This document shows, in pieces, positions 1 through 6,231 of a DNA stretch of 13,331 bases. A model generated the notes under the pieces. It ran no database searches and was not told where the DNA came from. It saw only the letters and a program-made list of their open reading frames with translations. Source of the stretch: Candidatus Poribacteria bacterium (lineage in GTDB: Bacteria > Poribacteria > WGA-4E > WGA-3G); contig JAPPMR010000847.1 in assembly GCA_028818995.1 (NCBI GenBank), positions 1-13,331 on the forward strand. Reading direction: 5' to 3'. The stretch's first letter is position 1, and each line of letters opens with the position of its first letter. The position numbers were made by a program, and so were the translations under genes.

Positions 1-752
1 AAATCCACATGTTCACCGATAGCTTGTTCCGTCACCTGATCATTTGCAAGCACATCAATCAACGCCTTTATTTTTTCTCTACCAGGTTCATCATCTCCTC
101 GTTTATGTTCAAAACTATTTTCCCATTCCTTGTAAAAATCAACAACAGAACCCTCATAGACAGTGCCTTTGTCATTTCCGAAAGCGCGTTTGAGTAACGG
201 GTTGCGCATGCTCTCCACATGGGAATATATCCCCAAATTTTTGCCGTTCACCGTCACCTTTGCATAAGCACAACGTGGAGCAGGCGAACCGATCGCGTTA
301 AACAGCGCATATCCCACAAACTGGCTGACCTGACTCGCATCCTGCTGATTGTTATTGAGCGTTAAGTTTCTCAATCCGTCAATCTCACCCTTTTTGTCAA
401 TATGATGCAATTTGATTTTTAGCGATGGTCGCGTATTACTTTGCGAACCGATAAACCCTTTTTTACGGATACCAACTTTTGGGAACACCACGCCATCAAT
501 ACTTACGCTTGCATCAACATAAGTATAAGGATGTTCCGGCGGCTTAAACTGCCGAGACTCGTTCAGCACTTGCGCAAAATGCCGTGTCTGATGCCGAATT
601 TTATTCCAATCCTGTTCTGAAACGGTAATCTGTATATCCAAAACCCTGTCAGTTGGAAAAATATCGTCCAAAGTCAACTCCTTCGCATCACTACTACAGA
701 CAGTAACTCCCAAACAGAGAATAGTTGCCAAACATAATATCCATTTTTTCAT
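1..752 (-). CDS. CotH kinase family secreted protein, N-terminal part (truncated by window edge)
   Basis: Reading the reverse strand from the ATG at 752 gives about 250 codons open to the window edge. The start has a Shine-Dalgarno GGGAG at 760-764. The product begins MKKWILCLATILCLGVTV, a signal peptide, followed by a region typical of CotH-like proteins: DIQITVSEQDWNKIR, then VSIDGVVFPKVGIRKKGF, SLKIKLHHID, GLRNLTLNNN, and G.Y.HVE near residue 190. CotH-family proteins are secretory-type protein kinases (CotH phosphorylates CotB in Bacillus spores), and many bacteria carry divergent secreted copies of unknown substrate. The catalytic aspartates lie further C-terminal, outside the window, so activity cannot be judged. 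A cysteine lies near the signal-peptide end, but VTVC is a poor lipobox, so export by signal peptidase I is more likely. Recognition is by remembered family motifs. Confidence 0.8.
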   Translation of the reverse strand, partial: MKKWILCLATILCLGVTVCSSDAKELTLDDIFPTDRVLDIQITVSEQDWNKIRHQTRHFAQVLNESRQFKPPEHPYTYVDASVSIDGVVFPKVGIRKKGFIGSQSNTRPSLKIKLHHIDKKGEIDGLRNLTLNNNQQDASQVSQFVGYALFNAIGSPAPRCAYAKVTVNGKNLGIYSHVESMRNPLLKRAFGNDKGTVYEGSVVDFYKEWENSFEHKRGDDEPGREKIKALIDVLANDQVTEQAIGEHVD

Positions 753-800
753 ATTTTTTCTCCCATCGTTATATCTTTGTATTGTAATTATTGCTCTTCC

Positions 801-827
801 TATAGGAGCAAGTTCCAGCTCGCGACC
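801..827 (+). repeat. GTAG-type palindromic repeat (degenerate copy)
   Basis: This is TATAGGAGCAAGTTCCAGCT followed by CGCGACC, a worn copy of the hairpin repeat found at 6994-7020, 8961-8988, 11067-11093, 11208-11251 and 11530-11556. It sits upstream of the cotH-like gene. Some stem pairs are lost here (GCAAGT against AGCTCGC). Confidence 0.7.
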
Positions 828-1030
828 ATTTGTAGTTCGCACCTCCGAGCAAGCATCTACTTATTTTTATACTGCACAATAGTTTAACACATTTCGGATT
901 TTTATGCTTGCTATTTTTAAGAAGTTGTGGTATCATAAAATTTAACTATTGTAATAATTTTCACAGGATTTCAATTCCTCTGATAGGAACGACTTCTTAC
1001 CTGCCACGACTCTCAAACAAACTTATCACT

Positions 1031-1185
1031 TGGAATTTTTATGTGTTGGTTGCCAAGATTCTTGATGCCAAGCACGCCGACCCTGACGCAGATATTTCCG
1101 ACCTTGAAGATGAGATTGATAAACTGTGTATGAATTGTATAATTTAACAGAAGATGAGATTGCAATTGTGGAGGGGCGTGTCTGA
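1031..1185 (+). pseudogene. C-terminal remnant of a restriction/DNA-methylase-type protein, frameshifted
   Basis: Frame 2 encodes LVAKILDAKHADPDADISDL and EDEIDKL up to about 1126. A -1 shift there (one base missing) restores VYELYNLTEDEIAIVEG up to the TGA at 1183-1185. A tail of the form I(D/L)AKHADPDADTS-LE-EID-LVY-LYGLTEEEI-IVEG is, from memory, the typical C-terminus of large restriction-associated adenine methylases and related target-recognition proteins. No catalytic part is present upstream. The frame can be followed back to 908, but that part is not recognisable apart from a possible ISIPLI. It is a dead scrap next to the TIR gene. Recognition is from motif memory; a database search would settle it. 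Confidence 0.6.
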
Positions 1186-1227
1186 ATCGCCGTTACGTAG
1201 ATCAGAAGTTAAATTACTAAAGTTTAG

Positions 1228-1257
1228 TTGAAATTCGCTTATCCGATGTGTTAACAT
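1228..1257 (+). promoter_or_regulatory. Possible promoter of the TIR-TPR gene
   Basis: TTGAAA (1228-1233) and TAACAT (1252-1257) are 18 bp apart. Transcription would begin near 1264, so the ATG at 1264 would have almost no leader, which favours the in-frame ATG at 1303. The -10 match is only 4 of 6. Confidence 0.3.
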
Positions 1258-1263
1258 TTTTGT

Positions 1264-3684
1264 ATGAAAACTGATCAGTATCCTAAAAGGGAAACACAAG
1301 AAATGCAGCACGTTTTTATTTCCTATGTCAGTGAGAACTGGAAAATAGTTGAAAAACTCTGCCAAGAACTAGAATCACGGGACATCAAAGTTTGGCTTGA
1401 CAGGAACGATATTGATCCGGGATCCCGCTGGAAGCAAGCAATTCGGAAAGCTATTCGCGAAGGTGCTTATTTTATTGCATGTTTCTCAATGGAGTACAAT
1501 AAACGTGATAAGACTTACATGAATGAAGAGTTGACAGTCGCAATTGAAGAGTTACGTCAACGCCCTACTGACAGAGTGTGGTTTATTCCTGTCAAGTTGA
1601 ATATATGCAAGATTCCTGATCGTAATATTGGTGCGGGCGAAACCTTAAAGGACGACATTCAGCATGTTAAACTCTATAAAGGTTGGGACGCTGGCATCCA
1701 AAGTATCGTTAAGGTCATTCAATCTGAATCGCCTGAACCTACAGAAGACGGAAACACCGCCTCAAAGTTTTCTGGAAGTTTTACAGATCACGACAGCGCG
1801 AGTGCAGAAAGTTCCCCTAACAGAGCCCAAAACAAGAAATTGGCTGAATGGTTGTTTCAAGAAGGGAACTTTCTGATGACGCACAAGGAAATAGGCAGAG
1901 CGTTAGAAGCTTATTCACATGGTATTGATCTTGACCCGAGTGATGCTGGAGGTTATAACAATCGCGGTCTTGTTTACTGTGACAAAGGCGATTTTGACAA
2001 AGCAATTCAAGACTATAACACCACTATGCAACTTGGGCTTGATGATGCCGAAGCCTATTGCAATCGGGGCGTTGCTTATCAGGAAAAAGGCGACTTTGAA
2101 AACGCTATTATAGACTTTACTAAAGCGATCCAACTCAAACCCAATCTTTCCTCTGCCTATTACAATCGGGGTAATGTTTATTTCGGTAGAGGCGATTTTG
2201 ACAAAGCAATTCAAGACTATAACACTGCGATAGAACTCGAACCCGATTATTCCAAAGCCTATAATAATCGCGGTCTGGTTTATTGTGACAGAGGTGATCT
2301 TGACAAAGCAATTCAAGACTATAACACTGCGATACGGCTTAAACCTAATAATGCCGAAGCCTATAACAATCGTGGTGTCGTTTATGGAAAAAGAGACGAA
2401 CAGGATCTCGCTATTAAGGACTGTACCACAGCGATAAAATTGAAATTTGATTATGCAGAAGCTTATACCAATCGTGGTGAGTATTATCGCAAAAAAGGCG
2501 AAATTGACCTTGCTATTGGAGACCATACTAAAGCAATGGAACTCAAATCAGATTTTGGAGAGGCTTATCGCAACCGTGGTTTAGCATACAAAGAAAAAGG
2601 TGAAGAAAACAAAGCCATTGAAGACTATACTAAAGCAATCCAACTTAAACCTGATTATGCTGAAGCCTATAACAGTCGGGGCGTTGTTTATGGTGAAAAA
2701 GGTGAGATTGACCGCGCTTTTGGGGATTTCAACAAAGCGATAGAACTCAACTCCAATTGTGGAGGAGCCTATTATAACCGTGGCAATATTTGCCTCATCA
2801 GAGGTGAAATAGACATCGCTATTGACAACTATGACCAAGCCATAAGATTCAAACCTGATGATGCTACAAGCTATAACAATCGCGGTCTTGCTTACCGCGA
2901 AAAAGGAGACCTTTACCGAGCTTTTGAAGACCTTAATAAAGCGATAGAACTCAACCCCAATTATGGTCAAGCTTATTACAACCGCGGCGTTGCATACGGT
3001 AAAATAGGTGAGATTGACCTTGCTATCAATGACTTTAATAAGGCAATAAAATTTAATCAAAATAATGCCGAAATCTATTCCAATCGTGGTGTTGCTTACA
3101 GTTTAAAAGGGGAAATTGACAATGCTATCGTAGACTTTAACAGAGCAATAGACCTAAATCAAAATTATGCTGAAGCCTATTGTGGTCGTGGTAGTACTTA
3201 CAACTTAAAAGGGGAAGTTGATAATGCTATCGTAGACTTTAACAGAGCAATCCAACTCAAACCTGATTATGCTGCAGCCTATTACAACCGTGGCAATGCT
3301 TTTGATAAAAAAGGTGAAGTTGATCGCGCCATTGAAGACTATAGCAAAGCAATACAATTCAAACCGAACTTTGTTGAAGCTTATAACAATCGTGGTATGA
3401 TTCTCTGCAAAAATGGTAATGCTGTTCGGGCTATTGAAGATTATGACAAGATAATTCAACTTGAACATAGATATATGTTAGCCTATAACAATCGTGGTTT
3501 AGCATTTTTACATTTGCAAGAATGGGAAAAAGCAAAATCAGACCTGACGACTGCACAAAATATGGGAGTAGATATCATAGATTTATTTCATAAAGTTTAC
3601 GCGAGCGTTACGGATTTTGAACAAAAAACCGGTATCCAGTTACCAGAAGACATCGCCGCACTGCTAACTCCCGCGCAGGCATAG
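1264..3684 (+). CDS. TIR-domain protein with about 17 TPR repeats
   Basis: The 806-residue product has an N-terminal TIR (TIR_2-like) domain, about residues 14-155. It shows HVFISYVSEN (strand A), KVWLDRNDIDPGSRWKQAI (BB-loop region), YFIACFS, and YMNEELTVAIEEL, whose glutamate (E89, or E88) fits the catalytic position of NAD-cleaving TIRs. A polar linker follows, then about 17 TPR units from about residue 190 to 773. Sixteen of these fit the pattern (A/G/S)Y-N-RG...KA-I-DY-TAI-L-P at exactly 34 residues. A short tail contains FEQKTGIQLPEDIAALL. No transmembrane segment is seen. Bacterial TIRs commonly act as NAD hydrolases in antiphage defence, with the repeats as sensor or scaffold; that role here is inference. 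Start choice: the domain starts right at M14 (nt 1303), no Shine-Dalgarno precedes 1264, and AAAAGGG lies rather far upstream of 1303, so 1303 is a serious alternative. Confidence 0.9.
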   Translation: MKTDQYPKRETQEMQHVFISYVSENWKIVEKLCQELESRDIKVWLDRNDIDPGSRWKQAIRKAIREGAYFIACFSMEYNKRDKTYMNEELTVAIEELRQRPTDRVWFIPVKLNICKIPDRNIGAGETLKDDIQHVKLYKGWDAGIQSIVKVIQSESPEPTEDGNTASKFSGSFTDHDSASAESSPNRAQNKKLAEWLFQEGNFLMTHKEIGRALEAYSHGIDLDPSDAGGYNNRGLVYCDKGDFDKAIQDYNTTMQLGLDDAEAYCNRGVAYQEKGDFENAIIDFTKAIQLKPNLSSAYYNRGNVYFGRGDFDKAIQDYNTAIELEPDYSKAYNNRGLVYCDRGDLDKAIQDYNTAIRLKPNNAEAYNNRGVVYGKRDEQDLAIKDCTTAIKLKFDYAEAYTNRGEYYRKKGEIDLAIGDHTKAMELKSDFGEAYRNRGLAYKEKGEENKAIEDYTKAIQLKPDYAEAYNSRGVVYGEKGEIDRAFGDFNKAIELNSNCGGAYYNRGNICLIRGEIDIAIDNYDQAIRFKPDDATSYNNRGLAYREKGDLYRAFEDLNKAIELNPNYGQAYYNRGVAYGKIGEIDLAINDFNKAIKFNQNNAEIYSNRGVAYSLKGEIDNAIVDFNRAIDLNQNYAEAYCGRGSTYNLKGEVDNAIVDFNRAIQLKPDYAAAYYNRGNAFDKKGEVDRAIEDYSKAIQFKPNFVEAYNNRGMILCKNGNAVRAIEDYDKIIQLEHRYMLAYNNRGLAFLHLQEWEKAKSDLTTAQNMGVDIIDLFHKVYASVTDFEQKTGIQLPEDIAALLTPAQA
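1951..3582 (+). repeat. 102-bp tandem repeat encoding sixteen 34-residue TPR units
   Basis: The units run in strict 102-bp register. Some neighbours are still nearly identical at the DNA level: a 33-bp identity at 2200-2232 and 2302-2334, and matching segments at 3098-3150 and 3200-3252 with few differences. Units two apart also match (near 1987 and 2191). This indicates recent unit duplication or conversion. Confidence 0.9.
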
Positions 3685-3795
3685 CAGGAACAAAAATTGT
3701 CAGCATCACAGATTTCACGAATTATTAAGTCTGCCATATTGGTGTTCTCTGTGAAGTCGGTGTCCGAGATAAGTTAGTCCGCAACAGACTCTTTG

Positions 3796-3874
3796 ATGTG
3801 TCCAAGTGAACCTTGCATGTGCAAGGGAAAAATCCGCGAAATCTGTGAAATCCGTGCTAATCCGCGATTCAGAC
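3796..3874. repeat. Composite intergenic repeat (CCTTGCA palindrome module + GTCTGAATCGCGGATT module)
   Basis: The 258-bp gap after the TIR-TPR gene holds two joined modules. 3796-3838 carries the perfect palindrome CCTTGCATGTGCAAGG (3811-3826), with a worn relative at 4602-4642. 3831-3874 is built of about 10-bp AATCCGYG units ending in GATTCAGAC, with further copies at 4784-4818, 5717-5742 and 7183-7226. Read on the minus strand the second module is GTCTGAATCGCGGATTAGC and so on, and gives spurious peptides such as SRISTDFTDFADF. No gene is seen here. Confidence 0.8.
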
Positions 3875-3900
3875 GGCTTCACAAACCGCGCAACTATCAC

Positions 3901-3930
3901 TTGACAGTGTTAAAATCAATACGATAAAAT
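3901..3930 (+). promoter_or_regulatory. Sigma70-type promoter of the two-gene module
   Basis: TTGACA (3901-3906), an 18-bp spacer, and TAAAAT (3925-3930) give 6/6 and 5/6 matches. The predicted transcription start near 3937 leaves a leader of only a few bases before the ATG at 3943, so the first gene may be read from a nearly leaderless mRNA. Confidence 0.7.
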
Positions 3931-3942
3931 GGATAAGAGGGA

Positions 3943-4284
3943 ATGGAAATTAGCGGTTTAATAATTCCGGACGATGCTCTCGTTATTCGGGGTGGTAGAA
4001 ACCAAGCGAGCGACATTCAACGAGGGACTGGCACACATCCGGCTGGAGTCACTGGTGTATCGGTAGAAAGCGCCGAAGGGGTTTCCGTTACAGAATTAGC
4101 ACAAACGATTCCGCATAGTCAAATTGGCATCACAACCGTTGCGGAGGTCCGAAAAGCAGGTGGTAATGTCGTAAGAACTGATGGACGGAGTCCTTATCAT
4201 GCAACGTTGACAGGACTGACACCCGAACAAGTTAGTAAACTGCTTACACCGACAGTGCCAAATCCTGGGAGGGAAAGAAGATGA
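3943..4284 (+). CDS. Conserved small protein of unknown function, first gene of a coupled pair
   Basis: A 113-residue protein, soluble, with no signal peptide. Visible features are ALVIRGGRNQASDIQRGTGT, GVSVESAEGVSVTELAQTIPH, IGITTVAEVRKAGGNVV, and YHATLTGLTPEQVSKLLTP followed by PTVPNPGR. I recall proteins with this overall pattern (RGG...RGTG, GVSVNSAPG, GxTTVGEVRxxGGDV, YHATLxGLTPEQ, PTVPNP) in many bacteria, usually without an assigned function. The closing HATL-GLTPEQ and PNP segment recalls ends of some toxin domains, which is only an impression. The ATG is the only methionine and GAGG lies just 2 bases before it, too close for normal initiation. Its stop overlaps the next gene's start (ATGA), so the two are translationally coupled. 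A toxin-antitoxin or immunity-type pair is a hypothesis, not a call. Confidence 0.75.
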   Translation: MEISGLIIPDDALVIRGGRNQASDIQRGTGTHPAGVTGVSVESAEGVSVTELAQTIPHSQIGITTVAEVRKAGGNVVRTDGRSPYHATLTGLTPEQVSKLLTPTVPNPGRERR

Positions 4285-4571
4285 ACAAAGTCAGAGTTTT
4301 CGCAGACTTCCACAACGCAGACGTAAAAGGCAGGTTGCGGTTGAATTGCGCCGGTACGGAGGCGGATCTCAAACGTCACGGAATTGAATTGCGAGATGGA
4401 CAATCCCTTATTATCTATAGCGAAGAGTTAGAGGTTGAGGGTGTCGTTCTCTACTCAGAAGAAGAAAAGTTGTGGACAGCGGTAATTGATTGGGATGCCA
4501 TTCGAGAGGTCCAACCTATAATCCCTCAACCCAAAATTCAAGCCATCAGCCACATGAGGGGGAAAAAATAG
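4281..4571 (+). CDS. Conserved small protein of unknown function, second gene of a coupled pair
   Basis: A 96-residue, acidic, soluble protein. Recognisable pattern: VRVFADFHNADVKGRLRLNC, then GTEADLKRHGIELRDGQSL, then VEGVVLYSEEEKLWTAVIDW. The start overlaps the previous stop by 4 bases and has a GGGAGGGAAAGAAG purine stretch in front, a strong ribosome site. I recall similar short proteins (ADFHNAD...GRLRLNCxGT...DL...GI.L..G..L) as widespread orphans of unknown function. Because the two genes share one promoter and couple translation, their products probably work together. No domain with a known activity is visible. Confidence 0.75.
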   Translation: MNKVRVFADFHNADVKGRLRLNCAGTEADLKRHGIELRDGQSLIIYSEELEVEGVVLYSEEEKLWTAVIDWDAIREVQPIIPQPKIQAISHMRGKK

Positions 4572-4601
4572 GCAAACGGAGGCTAAATTACTGACGCTTT
4601 G

Positions 4602-4666
4602 GTGTATCCAAGTAAGCCTTGGATGTGCAAGAGAAAAATCCGGGGAATTCCTAAATGGCATTCATA
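4602..4666. repeat. Repeat modules: CCTTGG/TGCAAG copy plus GAATnCC hairpin copy
   Basis: 4602-4642 is a degenerate copy of the module at 3796-3838. 4640-4666 (CCGGGGAATTCCTAAATGG then CATTCATA) matches 6924-6950 with one difference. Both belong to the 342-bp gene-free gap between the coupled pair and the toxin-antitoxin genes. Confidence 0.8.
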
Positions 4667-4759
4667 TCCGACAGATGCCTACAGGCATGTGGCGTTGATT
4701 TGGGGGAACGCCCACAGGCGACAGATGCCTACAGGCATGTGGCGTTGATTCTGTTCATA
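4667..4759. mobile_element. 93-bp insert with two identical 32-bp repeats, flanked by TTCATA
   Basis: At 6924-6970 the sequence runs straight from GGCATTCATA into CCGTTGATTTCTTGATTTGG. Here the same two halves are separated by 93 bp, and TTCATA is present on both sides (4661-4666 and 4754-4759). The insert contains two perfect 32-bp copies, 4669-4700 and 4719-4750, each with the hairpin ATGCCTACAGGCAT followed by GTGGCGTTGATT. It looks like an occupied site next to an empty one: a tiny non-coding mobile element or repeat-mediated insertion. That reading is inference; the sequence relationship is direct. Confidence 0.55.
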
Positions 4760-4783
4760 CCGTTGATTTCTTGATTTGGCGTA

Positions 4784-4818
4784 AATCCGCGTCATCCGTG
4801 ATAATCCGCGATTCAGAC
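4784..4818. repeat. GTCTGAATCGCGGATT-family repeat
   Basis: AATCCGCGTCATCCGTG followed by ATAATCCGCGATTCAGAC, the second of four recognisable copies. It lies directly downstream of the TTGATTTGG element and upstream of the promoter at 4850. Confidence 0.8.
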
Positions 4819-4849
4819 AACCCAAAATCAGAAACTCCCATTAAATCCG

Positions 4850-4878
4850 TTGATAACTGGCGCAAGTTGTGGTATACT
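4850..4878 (+). promoter_or_regulatory. Sigma70-type promoter of the toxin-antitoxin pair
   Basis: TTGATA (4850-4855), a 17-bp spacer, and TATACT (4873-4878) give 5/6 and 5/6 matches with ideal spacing. The start codon follows 35 bases after the -10, with AGGAAGAGG (4894-4902) as ribosome site. Confidence 0.75.
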
Positions 4879-4913
4879 GTCTTCAACTTTGGTAGGAAGA
4901 GGTAATAAATACG

Positions 4914-5141
4914 ATGAAAACGCTTGCGTTGGAAACTGATTATAAAATCAGATTGCCCTTTGACTGGGTAAAAGAATTGGGGTTGGAATCGGGTGTCGTG
5001 ATCGAAAGAACAGACGATGGCATATTGATCCGTCCCTCCGCTACACAGACGTGGGACGATATTTATGCCCAAAAACTCAAAATAGGTACGCCTTCGGCAT
5101 TAGACTTGTCCGAGGTAAGCGGTGATGACCTTATCTTCTGA
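4914..5141 (+). CDS. AbrB/MazE-type antitoxin (VapB-like)
   Basis: A 75-residue protein with an N-terminal SpoVT/AbrB swapped-hairpin DNA-binding domain (about residues 5-45). The visible pattern is YKIRLPFDWVKELGLESG, then VVIERTDDGILIRPS, matching the usual K-R-LP--W-K-LGL--G--V-----DG-LI-P form. The C-terminal 30 residues (WDDIYAQKLKIG... to SGDDLIF) would be the toxin-binding tail. By family knowledge such antitoxins neutralise the adjacent PIN ribonuclease and repress their own promoter, here the one at 4850. The gene overlaps the toxin start by 17 bases, the normal arrangement for this kind of pair. It appears intact. Confidence 0.8.
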   Translation: MKTLALETDYKIRLPFDWVKELGLESGVVIERTDDGILIRPSATQTWDDIYAQKLKIGTPSALDLSEVSGDDLIF

Positions 5142-5713
5142 TCAACACGCGCCGCGTGGACTGGACGCGATGCTGATTGTTTATTCCCTACTCGGAAATC
5201 ATCCCGCTTCAGACGTTTGCGAAGCATTTATTCGAGAGCGCCAGTTGGTTTACGACAACACTCACGTCGCTTGAAGCAAAAGCGATCCTTACAAAGGTTT
5301 ACGCTGTGGATGCCAATCTTGTCTCACAACGACTTTCTCAATTTTCCGTAGGCCCCATAGAAATTATTGAGGTGGACTTATCAATAACTCTTGCAGCGAT
5401 GGAGCTCGCTGATACATTAGAAATCGACATGACTGATGCAGTTCTGCTGCAAGCAGCGCGCATCCGTGGTGCCAACATCCTTGCAACGGATGACCGAAAA
5501 CTGGTACATGCATGCAATCAAGTAGGTATAACCGTTGAAAATCCGATTGATACTCAGCTGCGTAGACAAATGGCAAGTTGGGAGTCGGAAAACTTACCGC
5601 AAAAAGGGTTGCCGCGCATTCTAAGTCGAATTCATCAGTGGTTGGAGCAGAACCATCAACAAGCTGCTGAAGATTTCAGGTGCCAAACCGGCGGTGGAAG
5701 CCATCTCCCCTAA
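5125..5713 (+). pseudogene. PIN-domain toxin (VapC-like), split by a one-base frameshift
   Basis: From the ATG at 5125 one frame reads MTLSSDQHAPRGLDAMLIVY, then SLLGNHPASDVCEAFIRER, and then runs into a stop near 5275. The rest of a PIN domain continues in the next frame from 5243: SWFTTTLTSLEAKAILTKVY, IDMTDAVLLQAARIRGANIL, ATDDRKLVHACNQVGI, and a tail ending HQQAAEDFRCQTGGGSHLP. One extra base near 5241-5242 explains the break; removing it rejoins RER to SWF. All expected acidic residues are present across the two halves: D14 in LDAML, E in SLEAK, D in MTDAV, and DD in ATDDRK. The methionine at 5177 in the downstream frame would give a protein without the first catalytic aspartate, so it is not a credible toxin start. 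Either the toxin is inactivated or the assembly has a one-base error. An active toxin would be a ribonuclease. Confidence 0.75.
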
Positions 5714-5716
5714 CAG

Positions 5717-5742
5717 AATCCATGCTAATCCGAGATTCAGAC
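5717..5742. repeat. GTCTGAATCGCGGATT-family repeat, short copy
   Basis: AATCCATGCTAATCCGAGATTCAGAC split as two units, starting four bases after the toxin stop codon. Copies of this family tend to sit right at gene 3' ends in this window. Confidence 0.65.
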
Positions 5743-5795
5743 AACATCTTGCTGTGAATAAACATCATACACGTTTACACATGCCCAACTTATCC

Positions 5796-5909
5796 CTACC
5801 ACCTCACCTTCAAAACACCCCAAGTCATCGCCAATTTCCCAGCCTCAACTGCAAACATATCTTTAGAGGTCATAACTTCCACAACAGCCTCAGTTAATGC
5901 GCGATCATA
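5796..5909 (-). other. Possible minus-strand gene remnant
   Basis: On the reverse strand 38 codons read protein-like: YDRALTEAVVEVMTSKDM, then FAVEAGKLAMTWGVLKVRW, then stop at 5796. No start with a ribosome site is visible, and a stop lies just upstream in frame within the palindrome at 5958-6000. It may be the tail of a decayed gene or a chance reading frame. The rest of 5743-5940 shows nothing else. Confidence 0.2.
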
Positions 5910-5949
5910 CTGGCAAAAATAGAAAAAACGAAAAAATCTCAATTTTTCC

Positions 5950-5978
5950 TTGACAAAGACCAATTATTATGTTATAAT
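5950..5978 (+). promoter_or_regulatory. Perfect-consensus sigma70 promoter of the HTH gene
   Basis: TTGACA (5950-5955), exactly 17 bp, and TATAAT (5973-5978) match consensus at all 12 positions. Transcription would start near 5985, leaving a leader of about 245 bases that contains the GACGT array. A promoter this strong is normally kept under repression, which fits the overlapping palindrome. Confidence 0.85.
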
Positions 5979-6000
5979 AAAATTAACATAATAATTGGTC
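5958..6000. promoter_or_regulatory. 17-bp-arm inverted repeat over the promoter (candidate operator)
   Basis: GACCAATTATTATGTTA (5958-5974) is the exact reverse complement of TAACATAATAATTGGTC (5984-6000), with 9 bases between. The left arm fills the -35/-10 spacer and reaches the first bases of the -10 box, and the right arm covers the start site, so a bound protein would block RNA polymerase. The HTH protein encoded downstream is the natural candidate binder. Alternatively, the palindrome could be a cruciform or the ends of a small element. Confidence 0.75.
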
Positions 6001-6092
6001 TCGTTTTCATCACATACAGCACCGTCAAACAAAGAGGAGAAAAGAAAAAACGCAAAAAACACGTCACATTCCTTGCCCTGACTGGGTTTTAC

Positions 6093-6207
6093 CACGTCAC
6101 TGTGACGTGCAAAACGTCCTAAATGTGACGTGTAACGTCCTAAAAGTGACGTGCAAACGTCTTAAATGTGACGTGTAACGTCCTAAAAGTGACGTGCAAA
6201 CGTCCTA
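6093..6207. repeat. Iteron-like array of five GACGT-(3-5)-ACGTC palindromes
   Basis: Five tandem units start at 6101, 6124, 6145, 6167 and 6188, i.e. steps of 23, 21, 22 and 21 bp, or about two helical turns. Each reads (T/A)GTGACGTG then AACGTCyTAAA, so each has GACGT facing ACGTC across a 3- to 5-base gap. Units 2-3 and 4-5 form a 43-bp duplication with one difference. The array opens with the perfect 17-base palindrome CACGTCACTGTGACGTG (6093-6109), and an extra inverted half-site CACGTCACA lies at 6060-6068. All binding sites face the same side of the helix, as in plasmid iterons or multi-site operators. Confidence 0.9.
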
Positions 6208-6221
6208 ATTATACACAAGTT

Positions 6222-6225
6222 GAGG
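6222..6225 (+). promoter_or_regulatory. Ribosome binding site fixing the HTH gene start
   Basis: GAGG lies 6 bases before the ATG at 6232. The in-frame TTG at 6220 overlaps this site and has no ribosome site of its own, so the ATG is preferred. Confidence 0.75.
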
Positions 6226-6231
6226 CACATT

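Noticed and set aside
1915..3468. Three long minus-strand reading frames opposite the TPR region
   Set aside because: They arise from the 102-bp repeat read antisense. The products are repetitive, start without ribosome sites, and mirror the TPR register.
3715..3900. Minus-strand 61-codon frame
   Set aside because: It is the translation of the GTCTGAATC and CCTTGCA repeat modules; similar text occurs at other repeat copies.
4669..4750. Two identical 32-bp repeats 50 bp apart as a CRISPR array
   Set aside because: There are only two copies with an 18-bp spacer, the repeat is related to other scattered hairpin elements, and no cas genes are present.
5694..5897. Plus-strand 67-codon frame after the toxin
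   Set aside because: It overlaps the toxin end and a repeat, has no ribosome site and no protein-like composition.
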